Source of the DNA: Peribacillus sp. Bi96
Lineage (GTDB): Bacteria > Bacillota > Bacilli > Bacillales > DSM-1321
Length of the DNA: 64,000 bases
Reading direction: 5' to 3'
NCBI RefSeq assembly: GCF_918698115.1
Contig: NZ_CAKKLV010000019.1
Location: 1-64,000, forward strand
The notes below the pieces were generated by a model. That model did not search any database. It saw nothing but the letters and a program-made list of their open reading frames with translations, and had not been told where the DNA came from. The first letter of the stretch is position 1. Each line of letters starts with the position of its first letter. This document shows, piece by piece, positions 1-8,565 of this stretch. The position numbers were made by a program, and so were the translations under genes.

Positions 1-23
1 ATATCCATTACTACAATCATCAA

Positions 24-120
24 CGAATCAAGGTAAAATTAAAAGGCATGAGCCCGGTAGATTACCGGATTCATGCCCTCAAGGCTGCCTAATTAAATAA
101 AGTGTCTAACTTTTTGGGTT
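24..120 (-). repeat. Repeated terminator-like element, copy 1 of 3
   Basis: A hairpin with arms at 45-59 and 63-77 (GGCATGA / TCATGCC outermost) is followed on the minus strand by a T-rich tract, so it should end transcription of the deaminase gene that stops at 164. The flanks are shared with two distant sites, 51371-51434 and 54799-54870: AATCAAGG, AAAATTAAA, a hairpin starting GG(T/C)AT, then GTCTAAC/GTCTAC with TTTTTGGGTT. Because the flanks match as well as the fold, this looks like a dispersed element, perhaps an insertion-sequence end (inference), that now serves as a terminator. Confidence 0.55.
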
Positions 121-163
121 CACTTCATTTGCAGCTCCTTCTTCTGTGCATCCGTTTGTTTTC

Positions 164-1474
164 CTATCGTGATAGGGTACCTTGCAGACGATTCGTTTCG
201 GTGATTACTTTTTCTTCATCAATTGTTAAGCAGCCGCCATCTTTTACGACCATTTTGCCATCAATGTATACATCACATACATCATTTCCGCGTGCTGCAT
301 AAAGCAGGTGCGAATAGGCTTCACTCAATGGCTGCAGGTGTTCTTTGTTATATGGGTAAATGGTGATGAAATCTGCTTTTTTACCAGCTTCCAGTGATCC
401 TGTATGACCCATGCCTATCGCTTCGGCACCCATTCTCGTGGCCATGGCGAGTGCTGTTTGGGCAGGGAATTTAGTGGCATCCTTATAGATTCCTTTTTGC
501 AGTAATGCAGCTGTCCTCATTTCTTCGAACATATCGAAGTTGTTATTGGAGGCGACGCCATCCGTTGCAACTCCCACTTTAATGCCTGCATCAAGAAGGC
601 TGACGACATCTGCTATTCCAGATCCCAGCTTCAGATTGCTGATTGGATTATGGGCCACGCGAACATCATGCTGTTTTAGTATCGCACGCTCTTCATCATT
701 GAGAACCACTCCATGTGCCATCACGGTTGGCTGATCGAACAGCCCTAGACGGCGAAGGTGCTCGACAGGACGGGATCCGTAACGTTTTTCGATGTCGAGG
801 ATTTCAAAGTCAGTTTCCGATACGTGAATGTGAACCATCAAATCATTCTCTTTTGCAATCCGTGCACTTTCCAGAATCGCTTCAGGTGTGCAGGCATAAG
901 GGCTGTGTGGTGCGACCATGGTAGTGAGGCGGCCATCGGCAAACGTTTTATAGTTTTTTGAAAACTGCTCAGCCCCCATGAGATTCGCTTTTTGATCTTT
1001 TTCCGTACCCAAGCTGAAGATCGTATAGGAAAAGGCTCCGCGCATTCCTGTTTCGCCTATCGTTTCCATGACAGCACCTGCATCTATTCCATTAGGGTTA
1101 AACATATCCGAAAATGTCGTGGTTCCAGATTTCATCATTTCCATGATGCCAAGCTGAGAGCTTACAGAGGCGATTTCCGTTGTAAACTGGCTTTCAATCG
1201 GCCATATTTTCGTTTCAAGCCATGGCTTCAGAAGCATATCGTCCCCGATACCGCGTAAAAGGGTCATAACAATATGCGAATGGGCATTCACAAGGCCTGG
1301 CATGATCCATTTCCCGCCAAGGTTGACCACTTGATCTGCATCTGCCAATTGTTGTTCATCATGCTGGCCCATGTAGGATATGGTTTGGTCTTTTACAATC
1401 ATCATACCGTTTTCAAAGATTTGATTTTCCTTGTCCATCGTAAAAAAGGTAGCATTCACATATATTGTTTTCAT
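164..1474 (-). CDS. mtaD: Amidohydrolase, 5-methylthioadenosine/S-adenosylhomocysteine deaminase type
   Basis: A 436-residue cytosolic metal-dependent deaminase of the amidohydrolase superfamily. Members deaminate MTA, SAH or related purines and feed methionine salvage. Visible metal-site residues are H65-x-H67 (in NAHSH), H215/H217 with E220 (HIHVSET), H254 and D305 (ATDGVASNNN). Length is normal for MtaD/SsnA enzymes. The start chosen is the ATG at 1474, preceded by GGAGG at good spacing; the reading frame runs 12 codons further up without a ribosome site. It appears to be monocistronic, and the hairpin at 45-77 is its likely terminator. The family also contains chlorohydrolases and guanine deaminases, so the exact substrate is inferred. 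Confidence 0.85.
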   Translation of the reverse strand: MKTIYVNATFFTMDKENQIFENGMMIVKDQTISYMGQHDEQQLADADQVVNLGGKWIMPGLVNAHSHIVMTLLRGIGDDMLLKPWLETKIWPIESQFTTEIASVSSQLGIMEMMKSGTTTFSDMFNPNGIDAGAVMETIGETGMRGAFSYTIFSLGTEKDQKANLMGAEQFSKNYKTFADGRLTTMVAPHSPYACTPEAILESARIAKENDLMVHIHVSETDFEILDIEKRYGSRPVEHLRRLGLFDQPTVMAHGVVLNDEERAILKQHDVRVAHNPISNLKLGSGIADVVSLLDAGIKVGVATDGVASNNNFDMFEEMRTAALLQKGIYKDATKFPAQTALAMATRMGAEAIGMGHTGSLEAGKKADFITIYPYNKEHLQPLSEAYSHLLYAARGNDVCDVYIDGKMVVKDGGCLTIDEEKVITETNRLQGTLSR

Positions 1475-1679
1475 TAGTATTTCCTCCAAAGTCGTCTCAT
1501 TGATCAACATGTTCTATTCCGCATTCTAAACTAGCACCATATAGTTAATCAAGTAATTCCATATTATCAGGGGCCATTTCCATTTACCTTAGGAACCTAT
1601 TGGAAGAGCTCCAAGATGATTGTTTCCTTCAATATATCCGTTCAATCAGCAAACCACCATTACATTTCAGGATGCAAAA

Positions 1680-2669
1680 TCAGTTGTTTAAAAAAAGCTT
1701 CCCTCTATTGCTCTCAGGGGTTTCGGTGACAATAATGGCATCTTGCACATCTTGAAGGCTGTAGAAGGAATCCGGCATCATGAATTTCAACTTTTTATCA
1801 TTAATGAACCCCATCAAAAGGTTAAACGTTTCATGCCAAGTTTGAACGGAAGCCTTCTGATTCCAATGCCGAAGATGAAACATTTCCACATTCACTTTTG
1901 TACTTTGGGAAATTTTCGCCCAATTTACAGACTGTCCTGATAAAAGGCCAATCGTTAATAAGATGCCATTAGGCCGAACGCAAAAAGCTAGGTCTGAACC
2001 ATCGATGCCGCCCACTGAATCAATGGCCGCTTTCGCTCCGCGCCCATTCGTCCATTCCATCACTGTATCATGCAATGATGATTGGGACGTATCGATCACA
2101 TGTGACGCACCAAGTTTAAGCAGTTCTTCCGTATACTTATTGTTTCTCGTTACAGCAATCAGCTTAAATCCAAGAATCTTGGATAACTGGGTAAAGATAC
2201 GGCCAATGGAAGATCCGCAAGCATTTACGAGTAATACATCATCCGGTTTCAATGCTAATACTTCTGTACAGATTAACCATGCGGTAATCGGATTTATATA
2301 TAATTGTGCTGCTATATAATCCTCGATCGAATCGGGAATGAAGATGGCCAGCTCCGCAGATGTTTTAACATAATCCTGCCAGGTCCCTTCACCTCGCAAA
2401 GGCAGAACGCGCTTGCCTATCAGCTGTTTCGAAACCGATGGACCCACATCTTCTACAATTCCGACCCCCTCATAACCAGGTATGGAAGGCAAGGGAATTC
2501 GGTGGGAATATACACCGCGAATGGGCAGTAAGTCAGACGGGTTAATGGGACGTGTGGTCATCCGAACGAGGACTTCCCCCTCGAAAGGTTTTTGAATAAA
2601 TTTATTTTCAACTTTTAAAACCTTTTGCGGATTCCCAAACTCATAGAATTTAACACATTTGGCTTCCAA
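1680..2669 (-). CDS. Zinc-less MDR oxidoreductase (enoyl reductase/quinone reductase type)
   Basis: A 329-residue medium-chain dehydrogenase/reductase. The N-terminal GroES-like fold contains NPSDLLPIRG and the PGYEGVGIVEDVG segment. The Rossmann half carries VNACGSSIGRIFTQLSK, a variant of the usual nucleotide-binding AxGxxG loop. The structural-zinc cysteines and the catalytic-zinc Cys/His pair of alcohol dehydrogenases are not visible, which places it with the Mecr/ETR and quinone reductase subgroup using NADPH. It stands alone between unrelated genes, with about 170 bp of featureless sequence downstream, so no pathway can be assigned from context. Substrate unknown. Confidence 0.8.
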   Translation of the reverse strand: MEAKCVKFYEFGNPQKVLKVENKFIQKPFEGEVLVRMTTRPINPSDLLPIRGVYSHRIPLPSIPGYEGVGIVEDVGPSVSKQLIGKRVLPLRGEGTWQDYVKTSAELAIFIPDSIEDYIAAQLYINPITAWLICTEVLALKPDDVLLVNACGSSIGRIFTQLSKILGFKLIAVTRNNKYTEELLKLGASHVIDTSQSSLHDTVMEWTNGRGAKAAIDSVGGIDGSDLAFCVRPNGILLTIGLLSGQSVNWAKISQSTKVNVEMFHLRHWNQKASVQTWHETFNLLMGFINDKKLKFMMPDSFYSLQDVQDAIIVTETPESNRGKLFLNN

Positions 2670-2861
2670 GATAATAAGTCTCCTTTAATGTATAAGTCTA
2701 TCTATTTTATCATTTAAACTGAACCTGGCCAGTATTCTAAAAAACTTAAAGAGCTGTTAACTCTGGATTTAATGTATTGTTGTTTTCCACATTTTAATCA
2801 CTTCTAAGTAAGCATTCCGTTTTATTATTATAATCCCTTTTCACCTTCAATTGACCTGCCC

Positions 2862-2885
2862 TAAAAAAAGGTTGCCGCAGCAACC
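2862..2885 (-). terminator. Rho-independent terminator after the oxalate decarboxylase gene
   Basis: On the minus strand GGTTGC-TGCG-GCAACC is followed by seven T residues. It lies about 75 bp past the stop of the bicupin gene. Confidence 0.85.
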
Positions 2886-2961
2886 CAGGTTTTGAAGTAA
2901 AACATTCTTTTGTTAAATAAGAACCTAATCATAACTTTCCTAATATAAAACCCCTATCAGT

Positions 2962-4152
2962 TTAATCCGGCATTTTAGTAGTAAACCCGGGATATTTCAC
3001 AACAGGCCATTTCTCCTTGCGTAGTGAATCGAGCAATTCTGACCCAACATTCAAGTTGCTTTGAACTATCTCTTTAGGAGTCAGTGCCATCCACTGGTTT
3101 AGAGATACGTCTACAAAGCGATTGCTTTTGAACATTTCTAAAAACCATAACGTTTCGGTACCAGTGTTCTGAATATAGTGCCCAGTAGCAAAGGGTACAT
3201 ATCCGACATCACCTGCTCTATAATCAAATGTACGTGCTGTACCGTTTCCAGTAAATACTGTCATGCGCCCTTGTCCAGTAAGGTAATACTGCCATTCGTC
3301 GTTATTGGGATGCCAATGAAGTTCTCTCATTCCACCCGGCTCAATCTCAACGAGTGCTGCTGCGATTGTTTTTGAAATTGGGAAGTTAGAAGAGTCAACA
3401 ATTCGCACGCTTCCACCAGGGGTTTTGATTGGTGTTTGTTTCAACAGCTCGTGCTTAAAGGTTAAAGGTACTTCTCCGTAAGGCGACTGGACTTCCTGAC
3501 TTTCCAGTGAACCGGGTACCTTTCCCTGATAGATATAGACCTGATCTGAAGGAATGGAGTTAAAGGCACTCTCTGGAACGCCGAAATTGGCCGACAGAAC
3601 ATCTTTTGGAGTGTGTGCAAACCAATCTGAGATGGATAAGGTGTTAAGATCGGAAAAGTTTCCGTCATCAAAGACGAGCAAAAATTCGCAATGCTCCAAC
3701 CCTTGAATCGAATGTGGGATTCCTGGGGGAAAGTACCAAAGATCGCCCGGGCCGACGTCGGCAATGAAATTTCGTCCTTCTTGGTCAACCGAGGTTATGC
3801 GTGCCCGCCCTAACAGCATATAAGACCACTCTGCTTCTTGATGCCAATGGAGTTCACGTACTCCTCCTGCCGTTAAGCTCATATTTACTCCCGCAAGTGT
3901 GGTCGCAATCGGAAGTTCCCTTGCGGTGATCTCCCGTGACCATCCCCCGTGATTTAATGTCATTGAAGTGTCTGAGAATGAGAATCTCAAATTAGGAAGC
4001 AAGCCTGCATCTGTGATAGGGGGGACGAGCAAATTTGGATTTTGAAGATCCCGCATAATATTCCGCGGGCCAGAGTCAATCGCTCCAGCTCCATCACTTC
4101 GAATAGGCTGTGGCACATTCCCGTCCATTTGATTAATCGTTCGTTTTTCCAT
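2962..4152 (-). CDS. Oxalate decarboxylase-family bicupin
   Basis: A 396-residue double cupin, homologous to B. subtilis OxdC/OxdD, which split oxalate into formate and CO2 with manganese and oxygen. Both Mn sites are complete. Site one has H102, H104, E108 and H147 ([11 protein letters not shown]). Site two has H279, H281, E286 and H325 ([12 protein letters not shown]). The arginines before each HWH motif (R99, R275-276 region) and a glutamate near 339 are kept. The flexible lid that in OxdC reads Ser-Glu-Asn-Ser carries here S167-D168-L169-N170, so the catalytic lid Glu is replaced by Asp. There is no signal peptide. The ATG at 4152 follows GAGGTG; the frame begins one codon earlier with TTG. 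Activity may differ from OxdC. Confidence 0.88.
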   Translation of the reverse strand: MEKRTINQMDGNVPQPIRSDGAGAIDSGPRNIMRDLQNPNLLVPPITDAGLLPNLRFSFSDTSMTLNHGGWSREITARELPIATTLAGVNMSLTAGGVRELHWHQEAEWSYMLLGRARITSVDQEGRNFIADVGPGDLWYFPPGIPHSIQGLEHCEFLLVFDDGNFSDLNTLSISDWFAHTPKDVLSANFGVPESAFNSIPSDQVYIYQGKVPGSLESQEVQSPYGEVPLTFKHELLKQTPIKTPGGSVRIVDSSNFPISKTIAAALVEIEPGGMRELHWHPNNDEWQYYLTGQGRMTVFTGNGTARTFDYRAGDVGYVPFATGHYIQNTGTETLWFLEMFKSNRFVDVSLNQWMALTPKEIVQSNLNVGSELLDSLRKEKWPVVKYPGFTTKMPD

Positions 4153-4244
4153 CAAAAAGCACCTCTTTTTGGCATTATAAAGGGATAAGCCTTTATAGTA
4201 GTCTTATGATTTGGGCTTCGAATGTATGCCACTGTGCCTATTGT

Positions 4245-4280
4245 GAAAAAACAAAAGGCATCCTCTTTTGAAGGAATGCC
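4245..4280 (-). terminator. Terminator of the siderophore ABC operon
   Basis: An imperfect hairpin (GGCATTCC with AGGATGCC) is followed on the minus strand by TTTTG and TTTTTTC, just after the ATPase gene. Confidence 0.7.
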
Positions 4281-4310
4281 CCCTTTAATGTTGGTTGGAA
4301 GAAACTACTT

Positions 4311-5102
4311 TTAATGATTTTGAGATAAACCAATTGGAATGCAAAGTGGCGTTTGATCAACAGGATTTTCAATAATACAGCATTCCAGTCTGAAAACGTC
4401 CTTGATCATATCTTTTGTAAAGACCGTTTCAGGCGGTCCTTCTTTATAGATTTTTCCCTTAACGATGCTAATCAGATGATCGGCATACTGTGCCGCTTGA
4501 TTCAAATCATGTAGAACCATGACAATCGTGCGCCCATAAGTTACGTTTAAATCGCGCAGTAATTCCAATATTTCAATTTGGTGTGCTAAGTCTAGATAGG
4601 TTGTCGGTTCATCTAACAGTAAAAGGTCGGTTTCTTGTACTAAAGCCATCGAAATCCATGCTCTTTGTCTTTGTCCTCCAGATAATGCATCCAATGTCCG
4701 ATCAGCGAATTCCGTCATTTTTGTCGCTGATAACGCACGTTCGACAATAGCATGATCTTCCGGGGTTTGTCTGGAAAATAAGCCTTTGTGCGGATGTCTG
4801 CCATAATAGCATAGCTCTTTTACGGTTATATCTTCAGGAGCTTCCGGAGCTTGGGGTAGGATAGCCAATTTCTTTGCCACTTCCTTGGAAGATTGCTGAT
4901 GAATAGCTTTTCCATCTAAATAGATCGTGCCTTCTTGAGGTATTAATAATCTAGCTAAAGACCGTAGAATGGTAGATTTGCCACAACCATTGGAACCAAT
5001 GATTATGCTGATCTTACCTTCAGGAATTTCTAAATCGATATTATCAATGATTTGAGTTGTTCCATAAGAGAGAGAAAGATGCTCTGCTGATAATGTTGTC
5101 AT
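4311..5102 (-). CDS. Iron-siderophore ABC transporter ATP-binding protein (FecE/FhuC type)
   Basis: A 263-residue ATPase that powers ferric-siderophore import through the two FecCD permeases encoded upstream. Walker A is GSNGCGKST (about residues 37-45), the signature is [15 protein letters not shown], and Walker B is [14 protein letters not shown] followed by the switch histidine in VLHDLN. These are typical of FhuC/FecE/YusV proteins. It is the last gene of the minus-strand operon, beginning 15 bp after the permease stop. Iron regulation by the Fur box at 8242-8261 is expected. The siderophore class cannot be read from the ATPase. Confidence 0.92.
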   Translation of the reverse strand: MTTLSAEHLSLSYGTTQIIDNIDLEIPEGKISIIIGSNGCGKSTILRSLARLLIPQEGTIYLDGKAIHQQSSKEVAKKLAILPQAPEAPEDITVKELCYYGRHPHKGLFSRQTPEDHAIVERALSATKMTEFADRTLDALSGGQRQRAWISMALVQETDLLLLDEPTTYLDLAHQIEILELLRDLNVTYGRTIVMVLHDLNQAAQYADHLISIVKGKIYKEGPPETVFTKDMIKDVFRLECCIIENPVDQTPLCIPIGLSQNH

Positions 5103-5117
5103 GATCCCCAGCCTTCC

Positions 5118-6131
5118 TTATGTTATTTTTCGTTCACGACGTAATAGATATAAAAAATATGGTACTCCAATCACCGCAGTGATAATTCCGGCGGGTATTT
5201 CTACTGGAGGGAATAATCCTCTACCAAGGCTATCGGCAACGAGTAGAAAGATAGAACCGAAGAGAGCTGAAGCAGGAAGTAAAACCTTAAATTTAGACCC
5301 TACCACTCTCCGGGCAATATGGGGGGCAATTAAACCAATAAACCCGATGGAACCAACTGCAGCTACACATACTCCGATTAAAATGACAGCAACACTTAAC
5401 AATATATAACGCAGTAATTTTGATCTTTCACCGAGACCTGTAGCTATTTCATCTCCAAGACTCAGTACATCCATTTTAGACGTTAATGCAATTAATAGCG
5501 GGACAAGAACAAGACATGGAAGCAAAAAGAATACTTGGTCCCATCCTCTTCCCCATAGACTGCCTGTCAACCAAAGCAGTGTCGTATTTACATCATCCGG
5601 GAACTTGACCATGAAATACTCTATGCCCGCTTGACATATTGCCCCTAAAGCAATTCCCACCAAAGCTATTGTATTTGGTTGAGCTCCTTTTTTATAAACG
5701 AATATCATCAAAATTGCAGCCATGACCGCCGCTCCGATGAAAGCTGAAAGGGGCAGAATGATAATGGGCGATTGTGGAAACAAAACGATCACAATTACAG
5801 CTGCCAATCCCGCCCCTTTTGTTACCCCAATCACATCGGGAGAAGCCAATGGATTTCGAAGGACTCCTTGCAAAATAGCTCCAGCCGTTGCCAATCCGGC
5901 TCCCACTATCACAGCAATTACAATCCGTGGTATACGATAGTTGTGCAGAATAAATGTCTGACCTTGTATGCCATTACCAAGGAAATTTTCGATGATTTCT
6001 AAAGGTGAGATATAAATGGCGCCTAACCCCAGGCTCACCATTGATAAAATTAGCATAGTTATTGTCAGCATCAGGAGTATAGCATAAGGGTGTAAAGTTG
6101 ATTTCGACCCAAATGTCCGTTTTAGTTTCAT
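5118..6131 (-). CDS. Iron-siderophore ABC transporter permease (FecCD), second subunit
   Basis: A 337-residue polytopic membrane protein of the FecCD/BtuC family, with about ten hydrophobic segments. Family motifs include GAGLATAGAILQGVLRNPLA and DVIGVTKGAG in the first half, and GFIGLIAPHIARR, the ATPase-coupling loop, near residue 265. Its start overlaps the stop of the preceding permease by 4 bp (ATGA), which suggests translational coupling. It should form the heterodimeric channel with the 6128-7132 product. Confidence 0.92.
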   Translation of the reverse strand: MKLKRTFGSKSTLHPYAILLMLTITMLILSMVSLGLGAIYISPLEIIENFLGNGIQGQTFILHNYRIPRIVIAVIVGAGLATAGAILQGVLRNPLASPDVIGVTKGAGLAAVIVIVLFPQSPIIILPLSAFIGAAVMAAILMIFVYKKGAQPNTIALVGIALGAICQAGIEYFMVKFPDDVNTTLLWLTGSLWGRGWDQVFFLLPCLVLVPLLIALTSKMDVLSLGDEIATGLGERSKLLRYILLSVAVILIGVCVAAVGSIGFIGLIAPHIARRVVGSKFKVLLPASALFGSIFLLVADSLGRGLFPPVEIPAGIITAVIGVPYFLYLLRRERKIT

Positions 6132-7132
6132 TGCTTAATATTCCTCCCTCTCTTCGCTAAATAAAGGAAGAATGGCGCACCGATAATAGCTGTTACGATT
6201 CCTACTGGCGACTCAAAAGGATAAGCGATAAACCGGGAGAGAATATCGGCGTAAACTAAGAGTAAAGCGCCGAATAATGCAGAAAAAGGGATGATTCTTC
6301 GATAATCCCCGCCCACCAGTCTCCTGACGATATGAGGAACGATCAATCCAACAAAGCCCACTGGGCCAGCGACGGCAACCGAAGATCCTGCCAAAATGAT
6401 CACCAATATTCCTGCTAAAATACGGATTCGATACACCCGTTGCCCAAGTCCTTGCGCCATGTTTTCTCCTAATACAAGGATGGAAACAGATCGAGAGAAC
6501 AAGGCAGCAACAATTAGCCCAAAAAGAGACCAGGGAAGAATCATGTTAACATGCGTCCAGGTTTTCCCATTAATAGACCCGACTAACCAATAGAGCACAT
6601 CTTTCGCTTGTTCATTAAAGATGATCATGCCTTGCGTTAAAGAAGTTAAAAAAAAGTGAACAGCCATTCCAGCCAATGCCAGCTTTACTTGTGTCATTCC
6701 TCCGCCAGAAGCAAAAGAATAGACTGCCATCCCTCCGACTGCTGCACCAACAAATGCAAGGCAAACAAGAGAGACGGAAGATAGGTTAGGAAAGAAAACA
6801 AAAGCGGACACAATAAAAAATGAGGCACCGGCATTAACACCAAATACTTGTGGAGAAGCTAATGAATTCCGGGTAATAGCCTGCATGAGAGCGCCTGCCA
6901 CCGCTAAATTAGCACCGACTAATGCTCCAACTAAAGCTCTAGGTAATCGAAGAGTCCTTATAATAGTTTGTTCTTTGGACGAGTCCACCTCAAAAAAGGA
7001 CTTCATAACCATTGATGCATCTATATCGGCCGCTCCCACAGAAATACTTGTTATGACTCCTAAAATCAACAAAACCAACCCAGCTATAGCTGTACAATGC
7101 ACTCTCATTTTACTTCTAACTACAGTTTCCAT
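6128..7132 (-). CDS. Iron-siderophore ABC transporter permease (FecCD), first subunit
   Basis: A 334-residue FecCD-family permease with about ten membrane segments. It shows GANLAVAGALMQAITRNSLA, SPQVFGVNAGA and the coupling-loop motif GFVGLIVPHIVRR. It is followed by its paralogue with a 4-bp overlap. The ribosome site is weak: AGGAAG lies about 16 bp before the ATG, and a second ATG eight codons in is an alternative. It partners with the lipoprotein at 7214-8188. Confidence 0.9.
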   Translation of the reverse strand: METVVRSKMRVHCTAIAGLVLLILGVITSISVGAADIDASMVMKSFFEVDSSKEQTIIRTLRLPRALVGALVGANLAVAGALMQAITRNSLASPQVFGVNAGASFFIVSAFVFFPNLSSVSLVCLAFVGAAVGGMAVYSFASGGGMTQVKLALAGMAVHFFLTSLTQGMIIFNEQAKDVLYWLVGSINGKTWTHVNMILPWSLFGLIVAALFSRSVSILVLGENMAQGLGQRVYRIRILAGILVIILAGSSVAVAGPVGFVGLIVPHIVRRLVGGDYRRIIPFSALFGALLLVYADILSRFIAYPFESPVGIVTAIIGAPFFLYLAKRGRNIKQ

Positions 7133-7213
7133 TGACTCTACAACACACTTCCTAACAAAATTTATAATGGAAAGAGAAGTAAGAATTAGATCTCTTACTT
7201 CTCTTTTGTTTCT

Positions 7214-8188
7214 TTATTCTTCACCAAGCATTTTTAACGTATCTTTAGCAATGGCCTCTGCGGATACAACACCACGGTATCTCGTCCATAAGTCACGATC
7301 AACACTATAAACTTGTCCGTTTTTTACAGCCTTTAGGTCTTTCCAAAGAGGATTGTCTTTCCACTCATCAGTAAGTAACTTACCCTCATTGTTCGCCAAA
7401 AGCAGCACATCTGGATCAATCTCGACAAGCTGCTCCAGATTCATTTCAGCATGTGGCTGTTCCTGCTGAATCGCATTTTTCAATCCCATACGTTCAAGCA
7501 ATTCTCCATCATATGAAGAAGAAGTATGGGCTTGGAACGAAGTATCCCGTACGACTGCAGGCAAAACCGTCATATTTGAATCGACAGTAAGTTGTGCTTT
7601 AAGTTCCTTAATCGTTTTTTCATGCTCGCTTAATCTTTTTTCAGCAGCCTCTTCCTGATTGACTGCCTTTGCAATCGTTTTAAAAGAATCCAAATTTTCT
7701 TGATAGGTAGATTCACGACTTTTCAAGATAACGGTAGGAGCAATCTGCTGTAAATCCTTATAAATACCTTTATGACGCTCAGCATCTGCAATGATTAAAT
7801 CAGGCTGTAAAGAACTGATGACCTCTAAATTAGGCTGTTCACGCGTCCCTACAGAAGTATAATCCATTTCGTGACCTACAAGTTTTGTAATCATCTCTTT
7901 TTTGTTGTCATCTGAAATTCCAATAGGTTTCATTCCTAGAGCATTTAAAGAATCAACGAAAGATAACTCAAGGGTAACTATTTTTTTTGGAGTATTTTTA
8001 ATTTCCGTTTCTCCCATTTCATGCTTAATCGTTCTTATTTCTTGATTCTTTGTTTCGGCAGATGTCTTCTCTGCTTCTTTAGTTTGAGAGGTATTACATC
8101 CTGATAACACCATCATAATCGTGAATAACAGGATTAATATTCCTCCCCCAAATGTTCTTACTTTTTTAGATTTCTGCATTTTTTGCAC
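7214..8188 (-). CDS. Iron-siderophore-binding lipoprotein
   Basis: A 324-residue extracellular binding protein that delivers a ferric siderophore to the FecCD permeases. It has a lysine-rich n-region, a hydrophobic core and a lipobox LSGC ending at Cys31, so it should be a lipid-anchored surface protein. The mature part has the two-lobed type III architecture, with PKKIVTLELSFVDSLNALG at the start of lobe one and LEVISSLQPDLIIA. AAAGGGTG precedes the ATG. It is first in the operon, 55-75 bp downstream of a Fur box. It resembles YfiY-type proteins; ligand class is unknown. Confidence 0.9.
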   Translation of the reverse strand: MQKMQKSKKVRTFGGGILILLFTIMMVLSGCNTSQTKEAEKTSAETKNQEIRTIKHEMGETEIKNTPKKIVTLELSFVDSLNALGMKPIGISDDNKKEMITKLVGHEMDYTSVGTREQPNLEVISSLQPDLIIADAERHKGIYKDLQQIAPTVILKSRESTYQENLDSFKTIAKAVNQEEAAEKRLSEHEKTIKELKAQLTVDSNMTVLPAVVRDTSFQAHTSSSYDGELLERMGLKNAIQQEQPHAEMNLEQLVEIDPDVLLLANNEGKLLTDEWKDNPLWKDLKAVKNGQVYSVDRDLWTRYRGVVSAEAIAKDTLKMLGEE

Positions 8189-8241
8189 CCTTTCTCATCT
8201 ATACTTATGTAATATTTCTTATTCAACGAGTGAATCATAAT

Positions 8242-8261
8242 TGAAAATGATTATCATTATC
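8242..8261 (-). promoter_or_regulatory. Fur box
   Basis: GAAAATGATTATCATTATC matches 17 of 19 positions of the classical Fur box, and the 7-1-7 core TGATAAT-N-ATTATCA is matched at 14 of 15. It lies about 55 bp before the lipoprotein start, where repression under iron sufficiency is expected. Confidence 0.9.
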
Positions 8262-8423
8262 CTGCTGTTATGATAAAGTCATAGATTGATACCGTCAATA
8301 TTAATAAGATTTTGTGAATAAAAATCATTATGTCCATTAAGACATCCTATATATTTTTAATTATTCACATCATCGGCTTTCTCGATTTGACATCTATCTG
8401 ATCGATGTTAACTTTAAAACAGT

Positions 8424-8456
8424 AAAAAAAGAGATAGTCATTTATGACTATCTCTC
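8424..8456 (-). terminator. Terminator after the SSS symporter gene
   Basis: A perfect 10-bp stem, GAGATAGTCA / TGACTATCTC, with a 4-nt loop is followed on the minus strand by seven T residues. Confidence 0.92.
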
Positions 8457-8565
8457 AGACTATAGACTACTCGAAATTGAGTTTGCCCTCCAGTTTTTTG
8501 GATGTTTAAAATTTGAACGACCACTCCAGGCACTCGCTTTCGGAGTAGCTAATATTCAGGTTGTG

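Larger units (their letters stand above)
8189..8565. other. Intergenic region between siderophore operon and symporter gene
   Basis: Contains the Fur box (8242-8261) and, beyond it, the terminator of the symporter gene (8424-8456). The stretch 8520-8548 carries CACTCCAGGCACTCGCTTTC-like sequence that resembles a fragment of an interspersed repeat common in Bacillus genomes (recognised from memory, not verified). No gene seen. Confidence 0.5.

Noticed and set aside
1511..1679. Possible small gene or RNA between the deaminase and the MDR reductase
   Set aside because: No ORF with a ribosome site, no hairpin with a T-run; nothing to support.
8518..8548. Fragment resembling an interspersed Bacillus repeat (CACTCCAGGCACTCGCTTTC)
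   Set aside because: Too short and recognised only from memory; no second copy seen in the window.
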